Source: Leptospira hartskeerlii (GTDB lineage: Bacteria > Spirochaetota > Leptospiria > Leptospirales > Leptospiraceae). From it: a stretch of DNA of 64,000 nt. The notes under the pieces were generated by a model, which had not been told where the DNA came from, did no database searches, and saw only the letters and a program-made list of their open reading frames with translations. The translations under genes and the position numbers were made by a program. Location: contig NZ_NPDL01000001.1 in the NCBI RefSeq assembly GCF_002811475.1, forward strand, positions 496,001-560,000, in the 5' to 3' direction. Of the stretch, positions 17,861-27,700 are shown one piece after another (positions within the stretch are counted from its first letter, which is position 1; each line of letters opens with the position of its first letter).

Positions 17861-18508
17861 ATGAAAAAAGAATTTCGAGCCCCAGTGCAATCTCGAAGCA
17901 AGGAGAGAGTCGAACTCATTTTAAATATTGCCAAAAAACTGATTGGAGAAAGAGGGATTGACTCGGTTAGCATGAGAGAAATCGCGAATTTGGCGGAAGT
18001 GCAAATCGGCTCTCTATATCAATATTTCGGAGGAAAGGAAGCCGTTTTATTAGCTATCATGCGGCAATATTATGATTTGCTTTACGAGCAAACGAAATCT
18101 ATTTTAGAACCGGTCCGTAATATTAAGGAACTAGAAATTGCTGCTGAAAAGGCTATGGGTCAATATGTTGAATTGTTCCGTAATGAGACAGCGCTCTCTA
18201 ATTTATGGGCCGGGGCACAAGCAATGCCAGATTTGATTGCGGAAGATAATAAAGATAGTTTTCGTAATGCCGACCTAATTGTGAAGACGATAATGCGATG
18301 TTTGCCTGGTTTGAAGGAAAACGATGTCAAACCATTTGCTTTATATTTCAGTCATACCTTGGGAACGATAGTACGGTTCTCTATGGAGATAGATAAAAAA
18401 TACGCTAATTTTGTCATAAACGAATGTAAAAATATTCTGAAACTGCGATTGAAAAGCTTTCAAGAGTTATCCTTGAAAAAGGAAAAACAAAAAAGCCGTA
18501 AAGTTTAA
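17861..18508 (+). CDS. TetR-family repressor beside the monooxygenase
   Basis: About 215 residues. The N-terminal TetR helix-turn-helix is clear (DSVSMREIANLAEVQIGSLYQYFGGKEAVLLAIM, residues about 35-68; the SLYQYF recognition-helix end is diagnostic). A helical ligand-binding region without recognisable specificity follows. It is divergent from the monooxygenase, with a 131-base gap containing the palindromic site. The same site lies downstream of tetR before the next operon, so this protein probably controls both. I start at ATG 17861; an upstream TTG adds three residues. The C-terminus ends in a Lys-rich tail. Confidence 0.88.
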   Translation: MKKEFRAPVQSRSKERVELILNIAKKLIGERGIDSVSMREIANLAEVQIGSLYQYFGGKEAVLLAIMRQYYDLLYEQTKSILEPVRNIKELEIAAEKAMGQYVELFRNETALSNLWAGAQAMPDLIAEDNKDSFRNADLIVKTIMRCLPGLKENDVKPFALYFSHTLGTIVRFSMEIDKKYANFVINECKNILKLRLKSFQELSLKKEKQKSRKV

Positions 18509-18580
18509 ATTTAGATAGAATGTGAAGGCTATCTTTAATGGATTTAAAGTGTGATGCCCGAAGTTTTTTTATATGTCCTT

Positions 18581-18685
18581 TTACTTTTTTTGAATTGTGA
18601 CTTCTTTTTCTAAAGCCTGAATCTTCTCTGCTGCAATTTTAAAATCCTTACTGTTGGGAATCTCTAATTCCAAGAAAAGCAAGGT
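18581..18685 (-). pseudogene. possible gene remnant (34 codons, no start)
   Basis: In the 374-base gap after tetR, the minus strand has a 34-codon open stretch. It reads like coding sequence (FLELEIPNSKDFKIAAEKIQ, then ALEKEVTIQKK) and ends in TAA. It has no start codon with a ribosome site, and a stop lies directly upstream. It may be the C-terminal scrap of a gene lost when the GC-rich operon arrived, or chance. The rest of the gap (to 18882) holds the second operator and no clear promoter. Confidence 0.25.
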
Positions 18686-18706
18686 TTAGTAACTATTTTT
18701 TAAAAC

Positions 18707-18721
18707 ATGATCAATGATCAT
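18707..18721. promoter_or_regulatory. TetR operator candidate, copy 2
   Basis: ATGATCA-A-TGATCAT, the exact reverse complement of the site at 17747-17761. It lies 161 bases upstream of the first gene of the GC-rich operon. An exact 15-base match so close to a tetR gene is unlikely by chance and suggests a shared regulon. Confidence 0.7.
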
Positions 18722-18882
18722 AAAAAATACTTTACACGCCAGAGTTTTGGGTTCCAGTTAAATCTAGAAAAAAGTAAGATTTCTATATATTCAAGGTTCG
18801 CTGAATTAACGAGACAGAGCTTGGTCACTATCTGTAGCCAATTCTTTTAGTGCGGTGATCGCTATATAGACTAGGGGGAGTG

Positions 18883-19317
18883 ATGTCGAATGCAGTCTTG
18901 ATTGCAATATTGAGTTGCGGTGGGTTTTTCACTGTTGGGCTCGTAACAGGAATTTGGAAATACCGCAAGATGGTTAGCTCGCCAAAAGGGAAGGCGCCTG
19001 CCTATGTCGATATCTGCCATCGCAGCGCGCTTATGTATTCCTTCGCCTGCCTCGTTCTTGCCAAGTTCGCCGAATTGAGCGCCTGGTCGTCTGCCGTCAA
19101 CATAGCGAGCGTGGTTGCAGCTATCACCTTCTTCACGACCGCTGTGCTCATCTACGCAGTCCATGGCTGGCTTAACAATACAGAGAATATGCTCGAACGA
19201 CCACCTGGAGTTGCTCATAGCGCTGGCGTTCACGGCTATGTCACGCTCGTTGTTCTCGGAGAGCTCGGCGGCTTTCTTGTTCTGTTTTCCGGATTCCTTA
19301 AATCCCTCTTGGCATAG
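18883..19317 (+). CDS. hypothetical four-helix membrane protein, GC-rich operon
   Basis: A 144-residue protein with four hydrophobic segments (about residues 4-24, 48-66, 70-92 and 118-140), with His residues at CHRSALMYS, VHGW, AHSAGVHGY. I recognise no named family. A ribosome site AGGGG lies 5 bases before the ATG. Codon use is much more GC-rich than in the neighbouring monooxygenase and MBL genes, so it was probably acquired together with the SDR downstream (12-base gap). It may be a membrane partner of the following enzymes; that is only inferred from the operon. Confidence 0.7.
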   Translation: MSNAVLIAILSCGGFFTVGLVTGIWKYRKMVSSPKGKAPAYVDICHRSALMYSFACLVLAKFAELSAWSSAVNIASVVAAITFFTTAVLIYAVHGWLNNTENMLERPPGVAHSAGVHGYVTLVVLGELGGFLVLFSGFLKSLLA

Positions 19318-19329
19318 GTATTTAAAACA

Positions 19330-20124
19330 ATGTTCCGATCACTTCATATAGTAATCACTGGCGGGGCGACTGGTCTCGGTTATGCTATTGCCGAGGCACT
19401 CGCTGGACAGGGGGCCCGCCTAACACTCCTATCGCGAAAAGCGGAGAAGCTCCAATTTGCTGCGCAAGAACTTCGTCGGAGGCATCCGAATGTCGATATC
19501 GAGGTTCGGCCCCTCGATGTCAGCGATCCAATCGCAGCCTGCAAAGTCATTGATGAAATTGCTCGGCATCGTGGTGGCATTGACGCTTTGTTCAACAATG
19601 CGGGCGTGATGTTAGAAGGAAGGTTCGAAGATCTTACGCCAGACGATTTCGCTGCGGTGATCACAACCAATTTTTTTGGCGCGGTTAACGTTGCACGTGC
19701 CGTCTTGCCTCACCTTCGTGCCAGCGGAGGAAGATTGGTCAATATCGCCTCGGTCGCAGGGCTGACGGGCACCTTCGGTTTCACAGCTTACGGTTCCGCA
19801 AAACACGCGCTTGTCGGTTTTACCGATTGCCTTTATTACGAAATGCTAGGCGAGGGTGTCAAAGTCCACCTCGTTTGCCCGGCCGAATTTGAGACGCCAA
19901 TGGTAGCGGAGCTGGATTCATACCGGACACCTGAGAACTTGCGGCACACGAACGCCATTCCTAGAACCGCTCTCGACACTGTCGTAGCAGACATTCTGAA
20001 AGGGCTTCGCAAGGAACAGTACCTCATAATCCCAGGCGCGTACACTCGGCTAGTGGTTCGGGCGTTGCAGCTTTTTCCCAACACCATGCGGCGAATTGGT
20101 GCGCGTCTCGTGAGGAAGCATTGA
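19330..20124 (+). CDS. short-chain dehydrogenase/reductase, GC-rich operon
   Basis: A 264-residue NAD(P)-dependent oxidoreductase of the classical SDR type. The cofactor motif TGGATGLG is at 10-17, NNAG at 89-92, and the catalytic Ser141, Tyr154 and Lys158 (YGSAK) are present. The C-terminal part (ALQLFPNTMRRIGARLVRKH) is basic and resembles 3-ketosphinganine-reductase-like and membrane-associated SDRs. Hand counts of two 60-base lines in the gene give 57-60% GC, against 27-37% in lines sampled in the neighbouring genes. With the monooxygenase and the hydrolase it could oxidise an alcohol, oxygenate the ketone and cleave the ester; the substrate is unknown. Confidence 0.88.
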   Translation: MFRSLHIVITGGATGLGYAIAEALAGQGARLTLLSRKAEKLQFAAQELRRRHPNVDIEVRPLDVSDPIAACKVIDEIARHRGGIDALFNNAGVMLEGRFEDLTPDDFAAVITTNFFGAVNVARAVLPHLRASGGRLVNIASVAGLTGTFGFTAYGSAKHALVGFTDCLYYEMLGEGVKVHLVCPAEFETPMVAELDSYRTPENLRHTNAIPRTALDTVVADILKGLRKEQYLIIPGAYTRLVVRALQLFPNTMRRIGARLVRKH

Positions 20125-20149
20125 TGGTATGCACTGGAGGAGATACACA

Positions 20150-21079
20150 ATGAAGAAAAAACTCGTCGCGCTAGCAGTATCAATGCTGCTGCTTTTGGTG
20201 CTACTCTGGTATGCTACTCCCATGATCTTTCTTGGCGCTTTGCTCAAGCTAAACCGTTCGCTCTCAGGCCTCAAAGCAAAGCAAATCACTGCGGCAAATC
20301 ATACAATCCATTTTCTCGAGGGCGGCGAGGGCGATACAATTGTTCTGTTGCACGGCATCTTTGCCGAAAAAGATCACTGGGTAGATTTTGCGCGTTCGCT
20401 GACTGGCAAATACCACGTTATAATTCCCGACCTACCCGCATTTGGCGAAAGCGATCGCAAAGCCGACGAGATTTATGACTATGCGCACCAGACCGAACGT
20501 CTCAAGAAATTACTCGACGCTCTTAGACTGCAGCGAGTGCATTTGGCTGGCAGCTCTATGGGTGGTACGATTGCCGCACTATATGCCATTCGTTATCCTG
20601 AACAAGTCTTGAGTGTGGCGTTTATCGGGGCCCCGCACGGCATTCACACGGCAAAGTTTAGTCAAATGGATAATCTCATCGAAGCGGGTAAAGCACCACT
20701 CGTCGTCGCAACTTCTTCTGAATTTGAAGTCATGATGAAATTGCTTTTTGCCCAAAGGCCCTTCCTGCCCTACCCAGTAATCTACGCCGCAGAACAAGGT
20801 GCTTTACACAATTCAGTATCAAATATGCGCATCTGGCAAGAACAGCTACGTGACCGCTTTTTACTCGATCAAAAAATCAGCATGTTACAGCAACCCTCGC
20901 TGATACTCTGGGGAGAAAAAGACAGCATCTTCGATGTTTCGGGTGTTGAAACGTTGCGCCAGAAAATGCCGCATGCACAGCTCATGATATTGGCTGACCT
21001 GGGCCATCTGCCCATGATGGAATCACCAGGAAAGGCGAGCGAATTATACGTCAGATTCCTTTCGTCAGCGCCAAAATAA
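20150..21079 (+). CDS. membrane-anchored alpha/beta hydrolase
   Basis: A 309-residue esterase/lipase-like hydrolase. An N-terminal membrane anchor (about residues 5-28) precedes the domain. The oxyanion motif LLHGIFAEKDHW (66-77), the nucleophile S136 in GSSMGG, D258 (GEKDSIFD) and H286 (GHLPMM) complete the triad. The ATG at 20150 has a strong site GGAGGAG 7 bases upstream, so I prefer it to the ATG at 20129. It follows the SDR by 25 bases. GC content (about 42-50% in sampled lines) is lower than in the SDR but above the flanks. Together with the SDR and monooxygenase it suggests ketone or ester breakdown, or lipid modification. Confidence 0.87.
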   Translation: MKKKLVALAVSMLLLLVLLWYATPMIFLGALLKLNRSLSGLKAKQITAANHTIHFLEGGEGDTIVLLHGIFAEKDHWVDFARSLTGKYHVIIPDLPAFGESDRKADEIYDYAHQTERLKKLLDALRLQRVHLAGSSMGGTIAALYAIRYPEQVLSVAFIGAPHGIHTAKFSQMDNLIEAGKAPLVVATSSEFEVMMKLLFAQRPFLPYPVIYAAEQGALHNSVSNMRIWQEQLRDRFLLDQKISMLQQPSLILWGEKDSIFDVSGVETLRQKMPHAQLMILADLGHLPMMESPGKASELYVRFLSSAPK

Positions 21080-21149
21080 CTTTTCGATCGTACTTGGGGT
21101 GCCTGCCCTAAGTTCAGAAATTGTCGGACGTTAAATCGATTTAGAAAAT

Positions 21150-22229
21150 TTAATAAATCTGTGCTATTCCTTCTTTTTGCACTATGAAATTACTTAAATT
21201 CAATCCGGCTTTAAGTAATTCCTTCTTTAATTCTTCAACAGGTGCGTTTAATGCTTCTTCTGTTTGTTGAAATGTTCCAAAGTGTATTCCGATTGAAAGT
21301 TTAGAACCTAAATCCATATGAGCTTGAATTGCATCCGAAGGATTCATGTGAACTAGCCTCATAAACCATCTAGGCTCATAAGCTCCGATCGGTAAAAGGG
21401 AAATATCTGGCTCGCCTAAACGTCTTTTAATTTCTTTATAGTGCGAAGAATACGCAGCATCTCCGCCAAAATATACTTGTCTATTCCCTATTCTGATCAT
21501 GTAGCTACCCCATAAACTGTGATTTAAATCGAATATTCCTCTTGCGGAAAGATGTTGGGTAGGAGCAAACGTTACTTCTGCTTTCTTTTCTATTTTGATT
21601 GTTTGCCACCAATCCATCTCATATATATCAGAAATTCCTTCCGATTGTAGTAGTTCCTTGTCTCCCAACGGAACAAGAAACTTGGGAGAGAATTTTCTAT
21701 TAATCGTTTTTAAAGTTTCCAAGTCTAGATGATCATAATGGTTATGACTGATAACCACCAGGTCTATCGGAGGAAGATACTCTATCTGAATACCTGGTTC
21801 TCTCACTCTTTTTGTTCCTACCCAGCTCACCGGGCTGATCCTTTCGGACCAAACCGGATCGGTAAGAATGTTTATCTCGCGGGATTGGATTAATACAGTC
21901 GCATGATTAATGAAAGTGATCCCGATTTGATCTTTATATAATGGATTTTTAATTAGATTTGCTTTCTCATTTTGAACCTTCTTTGGCCATTCTTCAAAAT
22001 CAATTGTGGCTAGAAGCTTTAAAGTTCTCCATATTCCATTTTCTTCAAATTGGGTTGGGTTGTAAAAACGTTTGCCGTTGGAATGATCCGAGTTTGGGTA
22101 TTTAGTAGACACGCAACATCCAAATAAGAGAGAGAAAAGAAAATATATATATGGGAGAACTATTATGTTTTTCGATTCTATTCTTGTGATGCCGGTTCCA
22201 TGATTATTCTTTTTAAAAAATCGATCCAT
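21150..22229 (-). CDS. metallo-beta-lactamase-fold lipoprotein (UlaG / NAPE-PLD-like)
   Basis: A 359-residue metal-dependent hydrolase. Signature SHNHYDHLD at 161-169 (H162, H164, D166, H167), then PTQHLSARG, FGGDAAYS and the C-terminal IHFGTF. These features match the RomA/UlaG/NAPE-PLD-like group that cleaves phosphodiester or lactone bonds, not antibiotic lactamases. The N-terminus has a hydrophobic stretch and a lipobox-like FGC at C38, so it is probably a lipoprotein. The start might be shorter, since 20 residues precede the hydrophobic part. It is a single gene between two operons. Confidence 0.85.
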   Translation of the reverse strand: MDRFFKKNNHGTGITRIESKNIIVLPYIYFLFSLLFGCCVSTKYPNSDHSNGKRFYNPTQFEENGIWRTLKLLATIDFEEWPKKVQNEKANLIKNPLYKDQIGITFINHATVLIQSREINILTDPVWSERISPVSWVGTKRVREPGIQIEYLPPIDLVVISHNHYDHLDLETLKTINRKFSPKFLVPLGDKELLQSEGISDIYEMDWWQTIKIEKKAEVTFAPTQHLSARGIFDLNHSLWGSYMIRIGNRQVYFGGDAAYSSHYKEIKRRLGEPDISLLPIGAYEPRWFMRLVHMNPSDAIQAHMDLGSKLSIGIHFGTFQQTEEALNAPVEELKKELLKAGLNLSNFIVQKEGIAQIY

Positions 22230-22581
22230 TTCGATCCTCCAGCAATAGGCAATTTATATGTAGGATTATAAGGGATTTAGAAGGCGACGTAAAGATTCGA
22301 TACTACCGGATCATTGCCTAATCCTACCTTGCAAGGATGAATGAAGTAGCTGCCCTTTGGAATGCTGCATTATCATGATCGTCGTTTAATCAATCATTTG
22401 TAATAATACAGCAGGTATATCGAAGTTCTATTTTTTTATAATGAATTTTTCATTTACCCGCGCATACTTGAGCGAAGGGTATTTAAAATAATCTTTTTCT
22501 TCTTCCTCTTTTTGAATTGGTCCGAAATCCTCTATTTTAATTCCAGTTAAGAAGCATTTCCATTTATGGATTTCGTGCGAC
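22230..22581. other. gap upstream of the MBL gene and downstream of the giant operon
   Basis: This 352-base AT-rich stretch should contain the promoter of the minus-strand MBL gene, but I see no clear -35/-10 pair. I also see no hairpin with a T-run that would end the minus-strand giant operon. A 61-codon frame (22428-22613, minus) without a ribosome site overlaps the end of the 709-residue gene; I do not call it. Confidence 0.4.
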
Positions 22582-24711
22582 TTATAAAACCTTCGGATTA
22601 TAATCGTTTGCATATAAATTGGAAGTGGTCAATAAATTGAATTTCGGTAACTTGCATATATCTTGGTAGGTGAATTGTATTATCTGTTGATCCAATCCGT
22701 CACCATCCAGCGTTAATTTGAAAATAGTGTCTGTTGGAGACAAAGGTTTCGGATGGCTATTATCATAATCTGATAAATGGTATTTCATTCCGACTGCGCC
22801 GTAAGATAGGAGCTGTTGTCGATTGGCTTCTTCGAAATTGTCTCCTCTCGCATAATCTTCTTCATTCAGGGTTTCATTGTTGTTTTCTATGGCATTTAAT
22901 ACGCTTCTTCTCTTATCATTATCTGCCCCGATTAGACACTCGAAGAATGTATCCGCATTGTAAAACCGGTCGAAATATCCGGATGCATAACGAGCTTCAA
23001 CCGAAGCTTTTGTGCAGAAACGGGTCCTATATTTGATAAAAAAATAAATATTTGAAGTTTGATCGCTAACCTCACAACTCGCATAAACAACTACAGCTGC
23101 TTCGATCGTGAGTTCCGGTTTTTGTACTTTGATGGGCACTACTTTGGACAGAGTGGTCGGATAACCTTCTATATTTAGCGTATAAACAGTATCTATTTGG
23201 GGAAAAACCTCAAGAGTACCCTTGTCGGGGAACGGAGAGACTATACCGGGTAACGGCGTTCCATTTGCGAGAAGAGTTTTAGAGGAAGCGTAAATTGTAT
23301 CCCAGGAAAGTATAATTTTTTCTTTCGGCTTTTTAGGATTCTGAGGATCAAAGTCGGAAGTAAACGACTTTAACTCGGTCGTAAATACGGTAGCTACAAT
23401 CGTTTTTTGATCATACTTATCCCCTTGGAATGCTTTTAATGTAAACGTAACTGGAGAGTCCGTTATGTTTGCATATGTGAATTTTGATTGATTCACCGCG
23501 ATTTGATCTTTGTGATCAATCGAGTTATACGAAGTTCCCTTATTACCGATTGTTATGGAAAGTTCCACGTATTCTGCATTTCGTGTTTTCCAATTCAAAT
23601 CGATGCTCTGTCTATTTACGACTTCTAAGGTGTTCGACTCAAAGCTAAGTACTTTTGCCGAAGAAAGAGCTTTTTGTAGAGGCAATGTCAAATAGCCATC
23701 GTCAAACCCTGGAACATCCAGATACTGAAGATAAAGTTTAGTAATATAGGGAGTAAGATCCGTAAAAATCTTATGGGGGAAGATACTTAGAGTTTCTCCC
23801 ACATCCAGCAACGCTTTGTTAGAATTGGTTGGCTTAATCGTCTGAAATAAGGTTTCCTGATCGGTAATCACGTACCAGCTGTCGTTGGAAAGGAATACTT
23901 TTATGTCTTTTCCTTTGCTGATCCGAGTCAGGGCTTCCTTTAATATTTCCGGATCCTGCGCATCGTCCGGCGCTAATTTCCAATGTAAGAGAAAACTAGG
24001 AGTTTTTTCCGCGGTGGCATTTATAAGAGGAACAGGATTCCCATTGCTATCTACACGATCATTGGAAAGTAAAAACCCCAATACGTTAAAAATTGGGCTG
24101 TCCGTGTTATTCGAACAATAGACTTCTCCAGAATGATCGGGAACCGTTTGCTTTGTGAGTTCGTTATTTGCATCAAAATGCGTCACAATACTTTCCACAT
24201 CGGGAATCCAGTGTAAGCTAACGGGCAATGGCTTGGGAACAGCGGCAGGGGGATTTAGGATAAAGACGTTTTTAATATTAAAGAAACTAGATGGAGAAGC
24301 TGGTGAATGAATGACTTGGATCCCTATCGGATACATGGGTTGCGTTTTTCTGGAGACGGTAAGATTATCGAATTTAATGCTAAAAGCATCGCTTACCATG
24401 AGATCTTGTTGCAGAATGAGGTTCACTGTTATTTGGTCCGACGCCAATTCGAGTTTCCAATATGGATCGGGAATCACCAAGGCCTTGACCTCGCTTTGGC
24501 TAAGTAATCCCTCAAAATCTATCGTAATAGTAAAAGGATTTGCATTTTTCCCGTTATTTGTGCCCGGAAGTGTAAAGATATTATCCGACGTAACACCGAC
24601 TTTCAAATGGAAATCATTTTGAGAAGGGTTGTCACTAATGAACACGGCCGATTTGTTGTCTAGAGAACTGTAGATTTTATTTTGCTCAAATTTGATCTTG
24701 AATGGATTCAT
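22582..24711 (-). CDS. giant-operon gene 6: protein with two Ig-like domains
   Basis: A 709-residue protein with no signal peptide or membrane segment. The first 330 residues are beta-rich and not recognised. Residues about 350-445 and 445-535 look like tandem Ig-like sandwich domains with the pattern 'I-LSW-T--A--L---G----V-P---T-YTL' (e.g. IDLNWKTRNAEYVELSI; IILSWDTIYASSKTLLANG and DTVYTLNIEGYPTTL). The last 170 residues form a separate domain with several Cys and aromatic residues. A good ribosome site (TAGGAA) precedes the ATG, 20 bases after the 1259-residue gene. Last gene of the six-gene set. Binding or structural role is inferred from the domains only. Confidence 0.75.
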   Translation of the reverse strand: MNPFKIKFEQNKIYSSLDNKSAVFISDNPSQNDFHLKVGVTSDNIFTLPGTNNGKNANPFTITIDFEGLLSQSEVKALVIPDPYWKLELASDQITVNLILQQDLMVSDAFSIKFDNLTVSRKTQPMYPIGIQVIHSPASPSSFFNIKNVFILNPPAAVPKPLPVSLHWIPDVESIVTHFDANNELTKQTVPDHSGEVYCSNNTDSPIFNVLGFLLSNDRVDSNGNPVPLINATAEKTPSFLLHWKLAPDDAQDPEILKEALTRISKGKDIKVFLSNDSWYVITDQETLFQTIKPTNSNKALLDVGETLSIFPHKIFTDLTPYITKLYLQYLDVPGFDDGYLTLPLQKALSSAKVLSFESNTLEVVNRQSIDLNWKTRNAEYVELSITIGNKGTSYNSIDHKDQIAVNQSKFTYANITDSPVTFTLKAFQGDKYDQKTIVATVFTTELKSFTSDFDPQNPKKPKEKIILSWDTIYASSKTLLANGTPLPGIVSPFPDKGTLEVFPQIDTVYTLNIEGYPTTLSKVVPIKVQKPELTIEAAVVVYASCEVSDQTSNIYFFIKYRTRFCTKASVEARYASGYFDRFYNADTFFECLIGADNDKRRSVLNAIENNNETLNEEDYARGDNFEEANRQQLLSYGAVGMKYHLSDYDNSHPKPLSPTDTIFKLTLDGDGLDQQIIQFTYQDICKLPKFNLLTTSNLYANDYNPKVL

Positions 24712-24731
24712 ATCTTATTCCTATTTGAAAG

Positions 24732-27700
24732 TTATTCGCTATCAGGTGTTAATATAAGCCAACCTTCTTTCACTGATTGAGGTGTGTATCCCATTTCGGC
24801 AACTGTGGATGGCTTAATAATTTCGGGCTCACTCTTCCAGGTGCCTTCTTTTGCAAACATCCATTTCCAAGTGTAGCCTGGAATAAGAGGTTTGTAAATT
24901 GCGACGGAGAATTTTGCAGAGAGGATTGGATGTACAGGAAAGGCTAATTGTAATTTTCGAAGTGCCGTTTCAAATTGATCCGGCGGAACGCTGATGCTGC
25001 CGACTGGTAAGATACCGGTAGTAACATGAATGTTTACTCTGGGGTCTATCAAAAGGGTTAGATAGGAAGTAGCGGCTAACGGATCGGAAGTCAGCATTAT
25101 AGTACTATCATTCGGTTGCTTTACAATATCTTGATGGTCTTGTGCAGCCGGTGAGAAAAAAGTACCGTAATCCGTATTGTTTTCCGTTCCTTTAAAGAAA
25201 CCAACCAACCCGTCGGTTACTTGAGTTAAATCTCCTAGATGTACTGGAAATTTTACTTCCGTAAATCCTCGAGTGTTCCGGATCTGTTTCGGATCGTTTT
25301 GAGTTTCTTCCTGTAATGTAGCCCAACTTAGCTCATGAGCAGGGAGTCCTTTTAGTTCTAGATCCAGACTAGCTCTAACCAGGGCTAAAGGTCTTCCCAT
25401 CAGCAAGGCAAGATTGTTTTCTTCATTGGTATTAGCCGGTATGATTGTTCCTGCCGACTTATTGATCGAATTGAAAAGTTGATCTAGAAAATGCGCCGAT
25501 CGGGAAAGAGAGGATTCTTTATCATCAATTGGGAAAACGGACAGAATAAAGTTCAGCAAGTGAACATTTTTGACTGATTTTTTGATATCATTGATTTGGT
25601 CCGCAATGCTGCCGAGAGGTAGGACATTCTTTCCTTCTTGAGGAAAAGAAGTCCATCTTGTCACGGATCTATCATTGATCAGATTGATTATACCCAATGG
25701 ACTACCGTCGTAGTCATAAAAGAATAAACCTTCATAAAGTAAGTCCGGGATCACCCATCCGCAAATCGGAGATGAAGCCGGATGATCATTACTTTCGATT
25801 CTATCATTATTAGCCGAGATCCATCGAAACAATAGGCGAGCATGTTGAGAAAGTCTTGGCGGTAAATATATGAGTCTGTCTACATTTGGATTTCCGGTAT
25901 TCACCGTAAGATTTTCCGATTTGATTAAATGATCCGGATCCGTCGGTAGTATCCTTTCTTTTCCGAAGATATCGATTAACTTTAAGGTCGATACATTAGC
26001 GAAGCCTCCGCGGATCGGATTGAAATCATTCTGGGGTAGAGGGTTGGTAGAAAGGTAATTGTTTACGTTCTCGGCGACGGAATTTACAAAATTCTGATAA
26101 ACCGGTAATGGTTCCTGAGGATCTTTTACCTGCATTTGGATACTTTCGTGCTGCATTATCAAAGCATCGTGAAAACCGCCAAGTGATTGAGAAAGTAGCG
26201 GAGCAAAATGTGCGTTTTTTAATAATTCAGAAAGTTCTTCATCATTACTTTCTTGAAGATATTGAGTAAGTGCCGCTTTTAGATCAATGAAGCCATGCGG
26301 AGTCAGCATTACTGTACCTGAATATTTCTGATAATCTCCCAGCGGAATATCGTTCCTGGCGTTAAAGTCCACATTAAATTGATCTAGTAAGAAATTACCA
26401 GAAATAAGATCTTTCGCGTAGCTAGTATGATCTCCGGAGATAAGGCGCTGCACGGGATGGTATTCAACTTCCCAGTATAAGAATAAAGGAGAGCTTGGAT
26501 TGGATTGCCAGATATTAATTGCTAAGGGCATAATCGGCAAAATTCCTTGCACCGCAAACTCACTTGACTCGATGGAATTCTGACGCAGTAGATTCGTTTG
26601 AAAATCTTGCAGTGCCTTTGCAAGTTCGGAAAAGCTTACGGAGGAATTTGTTTCCGATTTTTTATACAGACAAAATGCGATAAAAGTGGATTGATTTAGA
26701 TCTGCAATGAATGCTTCAGTTAAGATCAGAGCAATGTCATCCCATAAAGGTAGCTGTTCGTATGTGTCTTCTAATGACAAGTCATCTATATTAAACATTA
26801 AGGAAGTGTTTTTGTGGGTAAGATGTTGTAGTAGCTCGTTCCGTTTTCTACACGGCAATTTTCCGGATTCATCAAAAGTATGATCATATCCGTAACGGAT
26901 AGAGGGGGATGCCGCATCTCCACTTAATAGTATTACAGGATCTTTAGGTCTGAAATAGGATGGAGAATTAGACAATTGAATCCGGTATTCCATTGATCCT
27001 TTTGCTAATTCCTGATCTAAAGCTTTCCATTTATTCACGATTCGTTGTGCTAAGGAAGCTGGGTCTGAGGTAGTGGAGCAAATGAATGTTTTAGGATCAT
27101 ACTGATAATTCCCGATTTCTTTCACGAAGTTTGTAAGCAATGAATCTTGAGATGTAGCGATATAATCTTGTAGATTAGAAAGAAGATCGTTGGTATCTTC
27201 TTCAGAGAGAGCCGACTTAGCTCCAGATTTATCGGGTAGGTATTGCAGTAGCATACTGCGGTACCAATCCATATATAAAGATTCTCTTAAGCTCTCAAGC
27301 TGATTTCGAGCTTTATCATATTCGTATTGTAGTAAGTTCAACTCATTGAGAAGAGACGCGGCGATTTCGGACAGTGAAACTTCCGTCGCGGATTCGGAAT
27401 GTAAGCTGGTTTCTGTCTTGGCTTTCTTAACAACTTCCCAGATATTGCCGCCCTTAGCTACATCAAACGCTTTTGTGTGAAGCTCCTCTTCTAATTTTGC
27501 GGGTAAGTCCGATTCGCCGGCTAACTTGTTCAAAATTCCTAGCTGCAATGCGTTCAATTGGTATTCGACAGCGTTAGAATGCTTACCTTGGTCCGATGCA
27601 AAAAGAGCGGATAAGCATTCAATATCATTATTTCCGATCGTAACTTTTAGATCGGATTGTTGGTCTATCTCATTGTAATCCTTATTATTGTCCCATATTA

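Noticed and set aside
22428..22613. 61-codon minus-strand frame overlapping the end of the 709-residue gene
   Set aside because: No ribosome site, starts inside the larger gene, low-complexity charged sequence. It could be a frameshifted tail, but nothing in the sequence shows a slip site.
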